Shown: positions 33,852 to 46,336, counted from the first letter of the stretch. The stretch is DNA of 64,000 nucleotides from Pollenia angustigena (GCA_930367215.1 OV884057.1:198141621-198205620), one strand, 5' to 3'. The notes: generated by a model from the letters alone, not told the origin. Program-made: numbers and translations.

Positions 33852-35640
33852 CAAAATTGTCCACCACCACAATAGTGGAGAGGGTACTATGCGTTTGTGC
33901 TGATGTCTGTAACACCTTAAGATATTGGTCCTTAGCCCACATTTACGTATACAGAATCACTTTCTGAGTCGAATTAACGATGTTTGTCCGGCTTGCTGGC
34001 TGTCCATCAGACTGGTCGCATCTTGTATGGGATTTTTTTTTTTTTTTTAATTTAATTGTTTGCGCTGCTTAAACTATGAGGTTTGGTATAAGAAATCATT
34101 ATCTAATTTTTCAGGTCAATCCGACGGTGCCTAGCCGTGCCGGGTGGGGCCCAAAGTTCCCCATATTATAAAAAAAACATATTTTCTATCAGATCTTTAT
34201 AGTTATACTAGTTGAAAAGCCGAAAATCAAAAATATGGCTTCGTTACGATCTTCCGCAGAGAAAGTACTTCAAGTGTGCCAAATTTCAGCTTCCTATGTC
34301 AATAGATGGCTTCAGAAAGTTGCGGAAAGCATAGGACAAACATGCAAACATCCTGACATACTAAGAAATTATATATTGTATAGATAGATTAACATATGTT
34401 CGCGCAACTCAAAAACGCTTTAGCTTATTTAAAAACTAAAAAAAACCCGAAATTCCGCAATAAACTTTACTTTAAGAAAGGTAAAACGTTTTTCTTATAT
34501 GCGCAGTCGTTTTAGAAACATAATTTTTTTTCTGAAAAAAAAAAAATAATTTTTTTATTAAAATTTCGGAATTTTTGTTTTTAAAAATTCATAAAAAATT
34601 GAAAAATGCAGCTATGCTTCTAATTTTATGCAGACATATAAAAAACAACATTGCAAACAAAACAAGCTATAAATGATTAAAATCTGTAAACAACTTTTGA
34701 TTTTATGTATTCACAAAAGATGTGGTGGTTTAATAAAATTCTTAAATTAATTAAAATTTTTCGTCTTTTGTGAACACATAAAATCAAAAGTTGTTAACAG
34801 ATTTTAATAAAAAAATTATTTTTTTTTCCAGAAAAAAAAATTATGTTTCTAAAACGACTGCGCATATAAGAAAAACGTTTTACCTTTCTTAAAGTAAATT
34901 TTATTGCGGAATTTCGGTTTTTTTTTTAGTTTTTCAATAAACTAAAGCGTTTTTGAGTTACGCGAACATATGTTGTGCAACTTCCTTAATTTTCGAAATA
35001 ACGGTATATCTCGAAAACCAACGCCAACATAAAGAAAAAAGTTTTAACTTCCTTAAAGTACATTTTATTGCGGAAATTCGGGTTTTTTAGTTTTTCAATA
35101 AGCTAAAGCGTTTTTGAGTTGCGCGAACATATGTTAATCTAACTATACAATATATATAATTTCTTAGTATGTCAGGATGTTTGCATGTATGTTCTATTCT
35201 TTCCGCAACTCTCTGAAGCCATCTGATGACATAGGAATCTGAAATTTGGCACACTTGAAGTACTTTCTCTGCGGAAGATCGTAACGAAGCCATATTTTTT
35301 TCGGCTTACAACTAGTATAACTATAAAGATCTGATAGAAAAGATGTTTTTTTTATAATATGGGGAACTTAAGGCCCCACCCGGCACGGCTAGGCACCGTC
35401 GGATTGACCTGAAAAATTAGAACATGATTTCTTACACCAAACCTCATATTTTAAGCAGCGCAAACAATAAAATTTAAAAAAAAATTGCGACCAGTCTACT
35501 GTCCATGTAAACCTTATGTGCAAAGTACAGGTCGCAATTTAGAGATTATTTGATAAAATTTGGTACAAAGGTTCTAACGTGGTGTAGAGTATCATAAAGT
35601 CGGGTTTAACCGACTATACTTTCTTTCTTGTTTTTTATTG
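33852..35640 (+). mobile_element. DINE/Helitron-like repeat, family H2, split by a foldback
   Basis: The 5' part (33858-34007: CCACCACAATAGTGGAGAGG... CGATGTTTGTCCGGC) and the 3' part (35499-35640) are colinear with the copy at 43908-45150. The 3' end has a hairpin, AGTCGGGTTTAACCGACT, followed by ATACTTTCTTTCTTGTTTT, which matches the plan of H1 (hairpin then CTTGTTTT). Non-coding. Confidence 0.68.
34008..35498. mobile_element. Complete foldback element with 8-bp target duplication
   Basis: 1491 bp. Long inverted arms (roughly 34008-34725 and 34770-35498, with unequal internal duplications) meet near 34745. Ends CAGACTGGTCGCA and TGCGACCAGTCTA. The target CTGTCCAT is duplicated at 34000-34007 and 35499-35506, and the split H2 repeat is colinear once the element is removed. 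Arms contain the recurring blocks ACATATGTTCGCGCAACTCA and ATATGCGCAGTCGTTTTAGA. Relatives at 8606-10324 and 50750-51010. Its 8-bp duplication suggests mobilisation by a hAT-type enzyme. Confidence 0.88.
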
Positions 35641-38490
35641 TAGATCTGGACTCAAAAGTTTGGGTAAATATTGTCGTGATTATGATTTACCTTCAAATTA
35701 TTTAAAACTTATGATTATTTGAAACTAATGAGTGATTCCTATGAGGTGAATAATAACGACATCGAATTTTTCGATGATTTAATTTTTTAATATTAATTTA
35801 CTTTTATTCTTATTTTACAAATTGATCTTAACTCACAGTTTCATTGCAAACAACTTTAAATGAATTATTTGTGTTTTTTTTATTGAATTTTAAATTTGCC
35901 GTAAATTTAGCTATTTTTGGTAACCAAGTTTTGGCAACACTGGTTGTATGTGATGTCAAATCTCTTTATTTTCCAACTGTATTTTTAAGACATACACATT
36001 ATTTTTTTTTAAGGATAAAAATTATAACCCATTACTATTTTACAATTAACTGCTATTTTTCTACCTTAATTAACTTGTTTTGTAACGAAATCCATATCCT
36101 TTTCCTTTTACTGCAACACCATCTACTACTAAACAACAAAATCTCTGTTCATTGTTTATATTTATAATTAAATTTTAATTAGGATGGCATGAAATAAACT
36201 GGAAAATAAAATTAAAATAATCCGCCATTAATTTGCATTTTAGGCAACATTTAAGCCAAATTACTAGTGGCATTAAGGCGGATTAAGTGGGAATTTGTGT
36301 GAGTGATTTTTTTTAATTTTTTGCTAAAAAGTTCAATTTCGTTATCGTTAATTAAAAGTAAAATGATTCAATTAAATATTTTGGTTTTTTGTAATATTTA
36401 TTAAGTTTCTTAGAAATAAATGAGGTTGAAATTATGAAAAATTCGAAGAAGATAAAAAAAAGTTTAAGAGAAAATATTTCAAGAGCTGACACATACACCG
36501 ATTAATTATTATAACGAAATTGCACTGTGACACTCGAGCAGTTTATAGACATGTGTTCTGAAATAAGTCGTAAGCTTATATACCAATATGAGATTCAAAA
36601 AAGAAGATTTATCTTTTACACATTGTCTCTGGGTTTAATAACATTAAAGACATTTTGGCGGTAAATCACGTGTCTTTCATTAGTCTGTTGCATACGGCTA
36701 ATGTCTTATTGACATGATTGCTACTTTATAGGCGAGAGGGACGAGGGGAAAAGAAACGAGTACATAGATGCACGTACTGTCTTTACGTTTTTCTTTTTCA
36801 TTCATTGTTTAATTTTGTTCTTGTTTTCAATATCAAAAAAGCACACATGCAAACGCACGTCTATACAAATAAAAAACATGTCGTCATCATGACATGAATG
36901 ATTTGAACGCCAATTCATGTTCAAAGAAGAAAAAAGAAGATTCTTGTCAATAAGACATGAGCCGTTTGAACTCACACTTAACACTAAGTCACTGAACGGA
37001 GTTGTGTAAACAATTTTTTTTTTTTTTTTTGTAAAGTCCTGCTAACAAGCTGAATTCACGCCAAAGCCGTATATCCATCGCGCCAAGAAAATTATACTTG
37101 GTAAGACCAGAAGTCTCTAACCGCCATCTTCAATTAAGTCACAGGTGCCTGAAGTCCCAATGCAATAAATGGTAAAGAAATTGATCCCAAAATTAATGAA
37201 ATAACTCCCAAGCTGGAAAAAAGAAATAAGTCCCAGAAAAATTAAATAGTTCCGAAATCAAAAATGAAACAAATTCCAACTTTCGGGCGATATTTCATAA
37301 TGAAAAACTACCAAAGAAATTAGTGAAAAGACTCCAAAAAAGAGCCCATCGAAAAGGAATGAAATAAGGCCCAAAATAATAAAAGAAGTCCCAGACAAAA
37401 TGGATATTATATTCAAAAATGGTGAAAAAGTACCGAAATTCATCAAATTTAGTTTTTGTATAATTTTACAAGAGAAAAGCATTTTACAACATAAAATGCA
37501 TAAAAATTTATTGATAATATTTCATTCTTGACTGAATGCCGAATTGAACGCACGGAGAGGTTGATTTGACATGTTTCAATAGTAGCCACACTATCTCTTC
37601 ACAAATCTTTGCCGTTTGCCGACGATGGCTGGCAGTCAATAGGCAAACGTTAATGATTACAAAAAGGTACAAATCTGAACTTTTTTGTGCGGTCTGAAAT
37701 TTCATTGCAAATTTTTACTAATTTTGATCGCTGCTTTCAAATCTAATCTCCATTTTTCTCTATCAGCTCGACTTTTCGAGATATACAGTTATGCCCAAAA
37801 TTAAGGCCCTTCCACAAAATATATATTGGAATAACTTGAAAACGGTTGACCATATTCAGTTAAAAAAAATCGAAAATCGGCAAGAATATTATCTCTAAGC
37901 CGTGCTTAGATTGTTTTTAAGTATCCCCTGTAGTTTCCGAGATCTCGTTGAATTTTGGAAGAGAAAAATAGGAACATTTTGGATAAAAAAAAAACAAATT
38001 CATTAATCATAAAAAAGAAATATGCGACAAAAATCACAGTATTTGGTCTAAAAACAACCAATTGTGGTCGGGATTGTAAGAAAAGATAAACTCACTGTTT
38101 ATTGTTGTTGTTTTTGTTTAAGCTTTGATATTATTACAAGTTAAACTGGGGCTTATAATTCTTATTCGCTTAACAGTTTTATTTGTATAATATCTTAAGT
38201 TTTTCTTAAATCTTTGGATGAAGTTTCCTGACGATCGGGCCTAAGCAACCAGTGATATGCGCATAGGAAAAGCTTATCCCATCAACAATAAGCTTCAGTT
38301 TGTCAATTGTATGAAATGGGAATTAAGCACATTATAACGAAACCTTGATAAAAACATTTAGCTACACATAATTTCAAATAATATGAGGTTTGTTTCACTG
38401 AACTCGGTGCACAACTTTTGATTCGATTCACAGTTTTCAGAGAAAACTGAATATCGAATTTCCATACAAAAAGGAAAAATCGTTCATGAC
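35641..38490. other. Non-coding with two repeat relics
   Basis: 37560-37640 (ACATGTTTCAATAGTAGCCA, GCCGACGATGG) is a diverged relative of 49303-49390. 38085-38335 (GATGAAGTTTCCTGACGATC, GCCTAAGCAACCAGTGATAT) is a partial copy of the foldback family at 21024-22022. 37775-37840 resembles a foldback arm segment (TTTTCGAGATATACNGTTAT). No gene seen elsewhere. Confidence 0.5.
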
Positions 38491-39629
38491 CAGGGAAACC
38501 AGAAATATGCTTTAAACAATGCGTTTTATGTGCATTAAATATGCAGCAAAAATACGAAAATTTGCCTTCAAAACCGTTAAAAATATGCCCCAAAAAAATA
38601 AAATTGCTTACTTAAAAACAAAATATTCAACATTTGCATTTAAAAAACAAAAAACAATACTAAAACTATAATCGGTAAAGCCCAAACACCATAGTATTTA
38701 CAGACCAATTCGAAGAAAATAAATTTTGCAGTAACATATTTTTTGGGCGAATTTAATCTAAATGCCAACATAATTAGATGGTTCTTACGTACACAAAGAG
38801 TCTAATTTGGAAAGAAGTTTTTATGGGGAATATATTAAATTAAAGAGCAATTCTCACCATTTACCTAGACTTCGTCCTTGGTGCAATTAAAATGCATTTA
38901 CCATATTTGATCAAATTATGTACAAATTGCAACTTCTACTTTGCGCACAAGGACAGACAACCAGCTAGCCGGACGGATGGGCATAGTTAAATAAATTTAA
39001 AGATTGGTTCTCAGACGATCGGTTTACTAAAAGATTGGCTCAGATGTCTATGTATTGCACACATCGCCAAAAACGTATGTTTATAATTGCTTTTTCCTTA
39101 ATTTTTGCTTTTATGTAAAATTTGAAAGTTTAAAACAGTGTTCGAAAATAAACAGTAACACTATTAGCGTTTGTGTTTTCCACAAATCTACCGAACCGAA
39201 CATTAAAGAACGATATTTAGTGTTTATTTTCGAACACTGGTTTAAAATAACATTATCTTTAATTACAACCTACTTTGTCTTAATTTTAGAGTACACATTA
39301 AATGTGGATAGCGAAATTAAAGCAACACCTTGGGTATACAGATAGATATATACAACAGAAAAGCCATCTGTTAAGCAGAATTTCGAAAAAAAAAAAATTT
39401 TATTTGACACGAAAGCTTACAAGAGGCATGTACAAAATCGAATATGTATCAAAAATGCCTCAAAAAGGTAAAATATGCGTTTGAAACTTAAAAAATACTG
39501 CAAAAAGGCTATTCTAACTAAATTATGCAAAAATATGCTCCAAACGGTAAAATATGCCAAAATATGCACTAGCAAATCGATGCCAAAATGCATAAAAAGC
39601 TCTAAAACACAACTTGTGGCGGTTTCCCT
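38491..39629 (-). mobile_element. Non-autonomous hAT-1 element (copy 2, inverted)
   Basis: Starts with the 20-bp hAT-1 end CAGGGAAACCAGAAATATGC. 39420-39620 is the inverted match of 5515-5670 in copy 1, and 38890-39000 matches 5850-5960. The right end (GGTTTCCCT at 39629) has lost the rest of its terminal repeat and the target duplication, and a SINE follows immediately. It carries a 104-bp hAT MITE inside. Confidence 0.82.
39136..39239. mobile_element. Very small (104 bp) hAT MITE
   Basis: Ends CAGTGTTCGAAAATAAACA (39136-39154) and its complement (39221-39239), perfect over 19 bp, with the 8-bp target duplication GTTTAAAA at 39128-39135 and 39240-39247. A decayed relative of its interior (AGCGTTTGTGTTTT, AAATCTACC) lies at 59870-59945. 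Confidence 0.88.
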
Positions 39630-39633
39630 TAGA

Positions 39634-39770
39634 GTAGGCCCCGGTAGGCCAACTGGTAGCGAGCAAGTCGATCAGCGCCGGGTTTGCGTGTTCGATTCCT
39701 GCCAGAGGCTCTGGTTTCTTTCCTGCAGACAAGCAAAGAGCTTCGCTGGATTTGCTTAGGAAAAAAAATA
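39634..39770 (+). mobile_element. tRNA-derived SINE (copy 2)
   Basis: CCCCGGTAGGCCAACTGGTAG, B-box core TTCGATTCC at 39691-39699, CCAGAGGC, then the same body as copy 1 (TCTGGTTTCTTTCCTGCAGA) and an A-rich tail at 39760-39777. The T arm is mutated (GCGTG against TTCCTGC). Confidence 0.75.
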
Positions 39771-39774
39771 GTAA

Positions 39775-40978
39775 AAAACAAGTTAGAGTGCTATATTCGG
39801 CTGTGCCGAATCTTTTATACCCTACACCGACAGTTCAAATGTTTTAGAAGTATTATCTGTATCATGTCTATTTATTATTATTATCTTTAAACAAACAGAC
39901 ATCTGCATTGAAATTGGTTGAGGTTTAGACCTTTATAAAATTATTGACCGACATTCACAAGTTTAGCTTATTTTTATTAATTTTAAAAAGCTTGAGTAAA
40001 ATATAATGATTCGTAACAGTTGAAGCCGAACTTTAATGATTTTCACGAAGGCAATTAATATTGGACCCATGGTAAGCTATGAACCAATCATCCCAAAATT
40101 CTGCAGAGTGATTTCTGGTATTAAAAAACATAAATTTCAAGACAGTGGTGCAATTAGTTTTAGTGTTTGCAGTGAATTTCAGAAGGTTACTAAAATGGCA
40201 TCTTAGGTAAATTATGGACCGTATATCACAAATTATAACATTTTTTTTCTGGCCATAAGAAGCTAAACTGGAAGAAAGTTTACCGCAATATCTATATCTG
40301 CTTCGGTTTTAGGCGTATTTAATTATTTAACCAGAGCGGGCTTTATATGGGGACTAGGGTAAATTATGGACCGATCTTCACGAAATTTTACCGTCATATT
40401 TCGTAGTGTCATTTCAAGTCCTATAAAACTGTGACGTACCAAATTTTGGTGTGGATAGCATTATTTCTTACGGTTTTAGGCATACTAAACTGTTTTCCGG
40501 GAGTAGGGCTTATGAGGGGCCTAGGGTAAATTATGGACTGATCTTCACGAAATTTAACATTGTCATTTCAAGTCCTATAAAACTGTGATGTAGTGAATTT
40601 TGTTATGATAGCATTAGTTTTTACGGTTTTAGGCGTACTTAACTGTTTTCCGGAAGTAGGGTTTATATGGGGCCTATGATAAAATAAGGACCGATCTTCA
40701 CGAAACTTTACAGTATCATTTTTAGTCCTATAAAACTGTGATATGCCAAAATTTGTAAGGATAGCAATGTTAGTTAGCGTTCTAGGCGTACTATACTGTT
40801 TTCCAGGAGTAGCGCTTATATGGGGCCTAAGGTAAATTTTAGACAGATCTTGACGAAATTTTGCAGCGTGATTTCCAGTCGAGAAAAACGAATTTTTGCA
40901 AAATCTTATATCATTCTGTTGATTATTCCACCATTTATGTTAGTTTTTGTAACAAAATTATCAATTTTTTTTAGGTGG
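39775..40978 (-). mobile_element. DINE/Helitron-like repeat, family H1 (copy B, 5'-truncated)
   Basis: Reversed relative to copies A and C. Begins AACAAGTTAGAGTGC with the hairpin ATTCGGCTGTGCCGAAT, then TATACCCTACACC. About five central units (GACCGATCTTCACGAAA words at about 40219, 40369, 40535, 40690, 40843). The homology stops at about 40978, so the original 5' end is lost. Confidence 0.78.
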
Positions 40979-43695
40979 TATAAATTTTGTCCGATTATAC
41001 ACTTAAATTGCGACTTGTGTATGTGCGCGCGGGTGTGTTTTGGCCTTGCGCATACGTGCCGGTTTATAAATGGATTTTTTTCACCGAACGCTTAAGGAAG
41101 GTCGTCATATAAAACATTTACACAATTGACTCTACAGACTCTTAAATATTCATAAAAATGCACCGTTTGGTTTGGACCCTTCGGAACTTATTTCTTTAAA
41201 AATTTAATGTCCAGAAAGTGCGTTGTCTAGAACAGCCGCTGTGCTCGCAATCATTTTCTGATGTTAATGCAATGTCTTCCAAATATAAAAATGTGGATTA
41301 AGGTTTAATTTTTTGTATTGTTTTTTACAATTTCAAGTCCTATCGGTCTATAATCTTATATAATTTTTATATAATTCTTTTCAAAATTTCCCGGCGATGA
41401 AAGAAAAATTATGTGCGCTCCATGGATTGGAAAATATCAAGAAATTAAGAACCCTATTTTAGACAATCAGTCGTGTCAAAAATTGTTTTCTAGTAAAGAG
41501 AAAGATTTGTATTTATGCAAAAAATTTTAACAAATTTATTCCAAGTTTTGAAAAGTTCTCAACTTTTCGAAAATAAATAAAAAATTTATTTTCACAATTT
41601 AGCAAAATTTAAACAACCTCCTCTATAATTTCCTTTGGGCTTATTTCTTTTTTTACTTTAAAATATGAGTTGTCCCTTTTTTCTAAGAAAAACTTGTATG
41701 CTTAAGGTTTTATAAAAAAAAAATGCCTTTTTCTCACTTGCTTGTTGTTTTAGATATTTCTTTCATTTTAGATCATTAAACAATATTTATACAAACATTT
41801 ACTTACTTTAACACTCTTATGGAATTAATAGTTGTCATCAAAGGTAATTTTTTTTCGTTAAAAAAAACTCACACACTTTTTCTGCTACTTTCTCACTTAA
41901 ACTCTCTCGTTCTCTTGCTCCTAATACTTGTACGCACACTATAACGGAAATGACACCATTAAACCAGGTTAATAACAATTTCTTCTTCTTTCTTTTAAAA
42001 ATGTTTGTGTGATGTTGTTGTTTTTTCACCTCTTAATTTTTAATTATATCCTTTCATTCGATTTAAATGGCTCTACTTAATTGTATAATATTTTTAATTC
42101 TTTGTTTCTTTGTTATTGCCCGTAAATACCAGCTGAATTCAACTTTTTTTTCACTTTTATTTTATACATGGACACACGCACATACACTTGTGCTTTATAA
42201 TACACACACATCCACACTCACACACATAACTGTTAAAAAAATAACACAAACTTTCTCTTTTCTGCAGCTCCCTTCTCAGCACTTTTTATTAAAAATTTAA
42301 AAAAAAATTACAAGTATTTTAATATGTGTACGTGTGTTTGTTTGAGATTTTTTCATTTGGCCATAAAACCTTCTCTTCTTTCAAAAATTTATGTTTTCTC
42401 TCCTTTCCTCATTAACTTTTTTAATCCTGGTTGTTGTTGTTTGCGTACTTGCAAGCAGTACAAATAACATTTATTACTTTTTGTTGCAACGAAAACTTTT
42501 TCTTCCTTTACTCCTTTTAAGTTTAGAAGAACGTCCTTTATTTCTTTTCGCCAGCACTTGTATAATTTTTTTTTTTTTTTTTTTGCTTTTTCTCTTTTAA
42601 GAACCAACAAAAAACAACTAAAATTCTCTTTTTTTAATTATTTGCCTGGTTTTACAAGTGTGTAGTTGCTTGTGTGCTAATTTGTACGTCTATTAATTAT
42701 GACACTAATATTTTTTCTTAATTTCCATTTTCCTATTCCTTTTTTTTCTATTGAAAAATACTTGAAAAATAAAAAAATAAACGTTCACCGCTTTTCGCTA
42801 ATTTTTGTTTTTCCGTGTTGCGTTTATAGACGCGTTAAACTAACAACTGACTTATGGGTCTAGTGTTCGTCATTGTCATTTCTAGTTGAGGTTTCATTTT
42901 CTCTAGTTTTCCTTTTGGTGTCTCCTTTTATTTCTTTTTGTTCTGCTTACAAACCATTAAGTAGAAAACAAAGCAAGAAAAAAAATTAGCAAAAAACCAG
43001 AGGGTGGGCCTCCCAGATATCATCTGTTTGCATTGACTTCCAGTATTTTAGACAGCTGCAATGTTCGAGCAGAAACTCACCTTTAAGCTTTTTAAATGTT
43101 GCCTAAAAAGCTTTTAAGGATGTTAGTTTTTAGAAGGGAGGTTAGCAAATACAACAACCTGTTAGGGGATTTAAAAGCTATTTGAAAATGTAGAAGAAAA
43201 TGTTAAGCGATTGCATATCTTATATAAAATATTCTTGTTTTTAGAACAGTGTCAATATTCTGAATCTGATTCAGTTATCAAGCTCGGATTTTCTATGGCT
43301 GCTATATTATACCTGCCGTCTCTAGGACGTGCTGGATGACTTTGTATTTCACTGCTTGTGAGGTGCCGCTTTATTATTGTCATCTCAGGATTTCTTTACG
43401 ATGGAATGGAATCGAAACTCCACTGGAAGCTGATATTCGCTCTCGAATATTGAAATGGCTGGTACACACGATAAGAAAGGGTGCATAAGGTATAAGCCCG
43501 ACTACACATGGAAACGTCGAAGCAAAGACGAGCTACAAAAACCATTTGTATCATGGAGGGAAATGAAATCATTAGTACCACTGATATTTAAAGGACTTAA
43601 TATATAAAATACTAGCTGTTTCGTCCCAGCGCTGCCTAAGATTTCCAAATAGTATTTAAATCCTGAAAAATCCTGAATGAAATTTTTAACTAACT
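40979..43695. other. Non-coding, T-rich; possible LINE relic at 43425-43565
   Basis: Mostly A/T- and T-rich with short CA and TTTC runs. At 43425-43500 one frame reads EADIRSRILKWLVHTIRKG and nearby another reads YTWKRRSKDELQKPFVSW. Together these resemble the WIGHTLR and TWRR regions of RTE-like C-termini, but they are too diverged to be sure. No other feature. Confidence 0.35.
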
Positions 43696-43699
43696 TCTA

Positions 43700-43905
43700 A
43701 TTTCACTTTTGGTTCATTTCAAGTACGAATGCGGTATTGAATCAGCTTTATAATACTTGAATCAAGCGCATTTTGAGATTGGTTCAATCTTAGTTTCACC
43801 TTAATCAATCTCATTATCGGTTTATTTCAAGGACATTTTAGTGTTATTCGTACTTAAAGTAGTCATAAAAAACTTAATTTATCCCGAGAGTTTTTCCTTC
43901 TGTGT
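43700..43905. mobile_element. Right part of the TA-flanked MITE family
   Basis: TTGAATCAAGCGCATTTTGA, ATCAATCTCATTATCGG and the end ATCCCGAGAGTTTTTCCTTC then TGTG before TA match, in part inverted, 10530-10600 and 8474-8590. The left end was not identified. Confidence 0.55.
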
Positions 43906-43958
43906 ATCCACACCACAACAGTGGAGAGGGTATTATGCATTTGTGTTGATGTTTGTAG

Positions 43959-44933
43959 CAGAGTATGAAAACAAACAAAACATTTCGCAAACATTTGCAA
44001 AATGTACAAAACTTTTCAAAATTTTTAAATTGTATTGTACATGAGCAAAACCAAAACAAAAACTTTTCAAGTGTCAAAGAGCGAAATCGAAACAATCGGC
44101 TTTCCACTCATCTGCATTATTTAATTTACCGTTACAATCGTATATCTGAGTACAAAACAGATAGAGAAACGTTTTGTTTTGAGTAATTGATTTAGTTCTT
44201 GTTTGGTTTTTGTAGTGGCATAACAAGAGTAAAATCCACAATGCCTCGTCCAAAAAATGAATTGCTACGCTATTTTTTATTCTTTTTTCTTTGCATTACT
44301 TTTTAATTAATTTAATTTGTTTTTTTTTTAATTACTATGGTAGTCAAAATAAGCATTAATAAAAACAAAAAAACCTAAAAACCTCTCTTTTTATTTCACT
44401 TAAGGCTCAACCATAATATGCATAGCCTTGCTTAATCTACTGTCAAAAATTAACAAAAAGTCTCTCAAATGAATTTAAAAAACAAAAATAAAATCAACAA
44501 ACATTTGATTCCGTACGGAATGTGCGATCAGTTTCGCACTTTGCATAAGCAAATGACAGTTTCATAAAATTTAACAAAAAGTTACCTAAAGCTCATTATG
44601 GTCTGCGTCATATGATTTACATGTATTCGTACATTTGCTTAAGCCAACTTAAGCACATTATAGTTGGGCCTTTAGAAGCAATAGTAGTGAGTAAATCAAT
44701 TACCAAACGTTTGTCAAACGTTTTTCTCTGAATGTTTCAATATTGTTCTTACTCTTTTCTTTTCCAGCTGTGTACGTTTATATTAATGTACAATTTGCGT
44801 TCACGAGCAAAAATAATACAAAACAAAATGGCACAATCATTCTCAATGTTTTGGATTTGTTTTTGTTTTACTCACTGCAAAGAACAAAACAAAACGATAA
44901 CAAACGTTTCGTTTTGTTTGTTTTCGTAATCTG
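43959..44933. mobile_element. Non-autonomous hAT element with nested Harbinger MITE
   Basis: 975 bp. Ends CAGAGTATGAAAACAAAC and the complement of CAGATTACGAAAACAAAC, with the 8-bp duplication GTTTGTAG at 43951-43958 and 44934-44941. The related unoccupied H2 copy (33895-33925, GATGTCTGTAACACC) confirms the insertion point. Short frames inside are chance products of AAAACAAAA-rich ends. Confidence 0.9.
44403..44671. mobile_element. PIF/Harbinger-type MITE (269 bp)
   Basis: Ends AGGCTCAACCATAAT and the complement of AGGCCCAACTATAAT, with TTA at 44400-44402 and 44672-44674. Related to the sequence at about 4600-4752. Confidence 0.72.
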
Positions 44934-45160
44934 GTTTGTAGGGCCTTGAATTACTGGTCCAACCCCCTTCTTTATGTATACCGTTAGACTAAAAATCACT
45001 TTTTGAATCAATCTAGCGAGGTCCTTCTGACTGGCTGGCTGACTGTCCATTAAAACCTTGTGCGCAAAGTACAGCTCGCAATTTGGGAGGTAATTTGATG
45101 AAATTCGGTACATAGATTGTAAAAACAGAGGCACAAAGACTATATTCTTTCCGAAATAGA

Positions 45161-46336
45161 GTCTTTGTGCATTGTTCACCTCAGTGAACAATTAAACAAT
45201 CCCATCCCTGATGTCAATCGCCACCTACACCTCAACTGCAATCAAAATCCACTGATATTGTTTACATTGTTCTTTTATCAACATTCTAAAGTCTATCTTG
45301 AGAAGAAAACATTCAACCGTGCGCTACAAACTAAATTCAAACCCCCCAAACCATTTTTAATAAATAAAAGTTTTTGTAATTATAAAATTGAAATTTATTA
45401 AAAAATATTAATATTTTGAAACCTCAAATTTAAAACTAAATCGTGTTAATTAGTGAATTTAAAAAACTTAAAGTAAATTGAAATTTTACAATAAATATAT
45501 ACTACCACTAACTTAACCTAAAAACCAAAAAGTGTTTTCCTTTTTTATTAAACTGATAAATACATAAATTTACGTATATATTTCGCTTCGCCTTTTAAAT
45601 TAAAGAAAGGTTTGTTGACCCTTCCATAAATAAATATATGTATTATAAACCACACTCTATCTTACCCTGTCTAACCCGTATAAACAACTATTATTACAAT
45701 CCTAATCATCTTAATGTCCATAGATCCCATATAAATACTACTCCTACAAACAGCTTCTAGTGCCATAAGTTCCAAATAAATGTTGGTATTAACAATAATT
45801 TTTACCATAGCTGCTACGTCATGACAAAATCTTGTGATGTCATGTCCAAAATTAACAATATATCTCATATAGAGCCCCTTCCTTAAATCAGTTAAAACTC
45901 ACAAAGATAAATTTATCTAAATAATATTCCGCACAAACAACTTTTACATGAATCGTATAGCATAATTTGGTTTTGGGGTGTCCATGATTAACCATATTCG
46001 CAAAAAGGATAAGCTTTTGAAAATTTGTTTTTCGGTATTTTGTATTTTTATGCGTTAATTCATACAAACAAGATTTTAGTGCTGTACCGAAATAAAAATA
46101 TTTATTGCCATAATTACCATACACTAAATAAGAAATTAATTCCCTTCTATTTTTGGGAGATTTGAATTTCGAACTACTAGGGGAACCAGAAAAAATTTTA
46201 CGCCAAAATTACCATTTTGTGCAGTCATTCGGAAGCGATGCTGTTTCAAACATAGGAACAGACAAAGATATATCATCAGCTCATTATTGGTTTGACCTAC
46301 CGACCATTTTAACAAATAAAAAAAAGTTAGGTACGA
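45161..46336 (+). other. Mostly non-coding; unexplained frame at 46153-46347
   Basis: 45890-45970 is related to 6225-6275 (AGATAATATTCNGCNCAAAC). The frame at 46153 reads MGDLNFELLGEPEKILRQNY and continues QSFGSDAVSNIG, SSAHYWFDLPTIL. It has a less biased composition than its neighbours but matches no family I know. It enters the hAT target duplication and ends a few bases later, at TAG 46345-46347. It could be a fragment of an old element. Confidence 0.35.

Larger units (their letters stand above)
43908..45160 (+). mobile_element. DINE/Helitron-like repeat, family H2 (second copy), split by a hAT MITE
   Basis: CACACCACAACAGTGGAGAG to 43950, then after the insert 44942-45160 (TTACTGGTCC, AATCACTTTTTGAATC, GTGCGCAAAGTACAG). 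Colinear with 33858-34007 plus 35499-35570. Its 3' hairpin end is not preserved; a different hairpin (GCACAAAGACTATATTC with its complement) lies at 45130-45172. Confidence 0.65.

Noticed and set aside
41838..42610. Several 60-77-codon frames on both strands
   Set aside because: All come from T- or A-rich tracts with no conserved motif; opposite-strand frames overlap fully.
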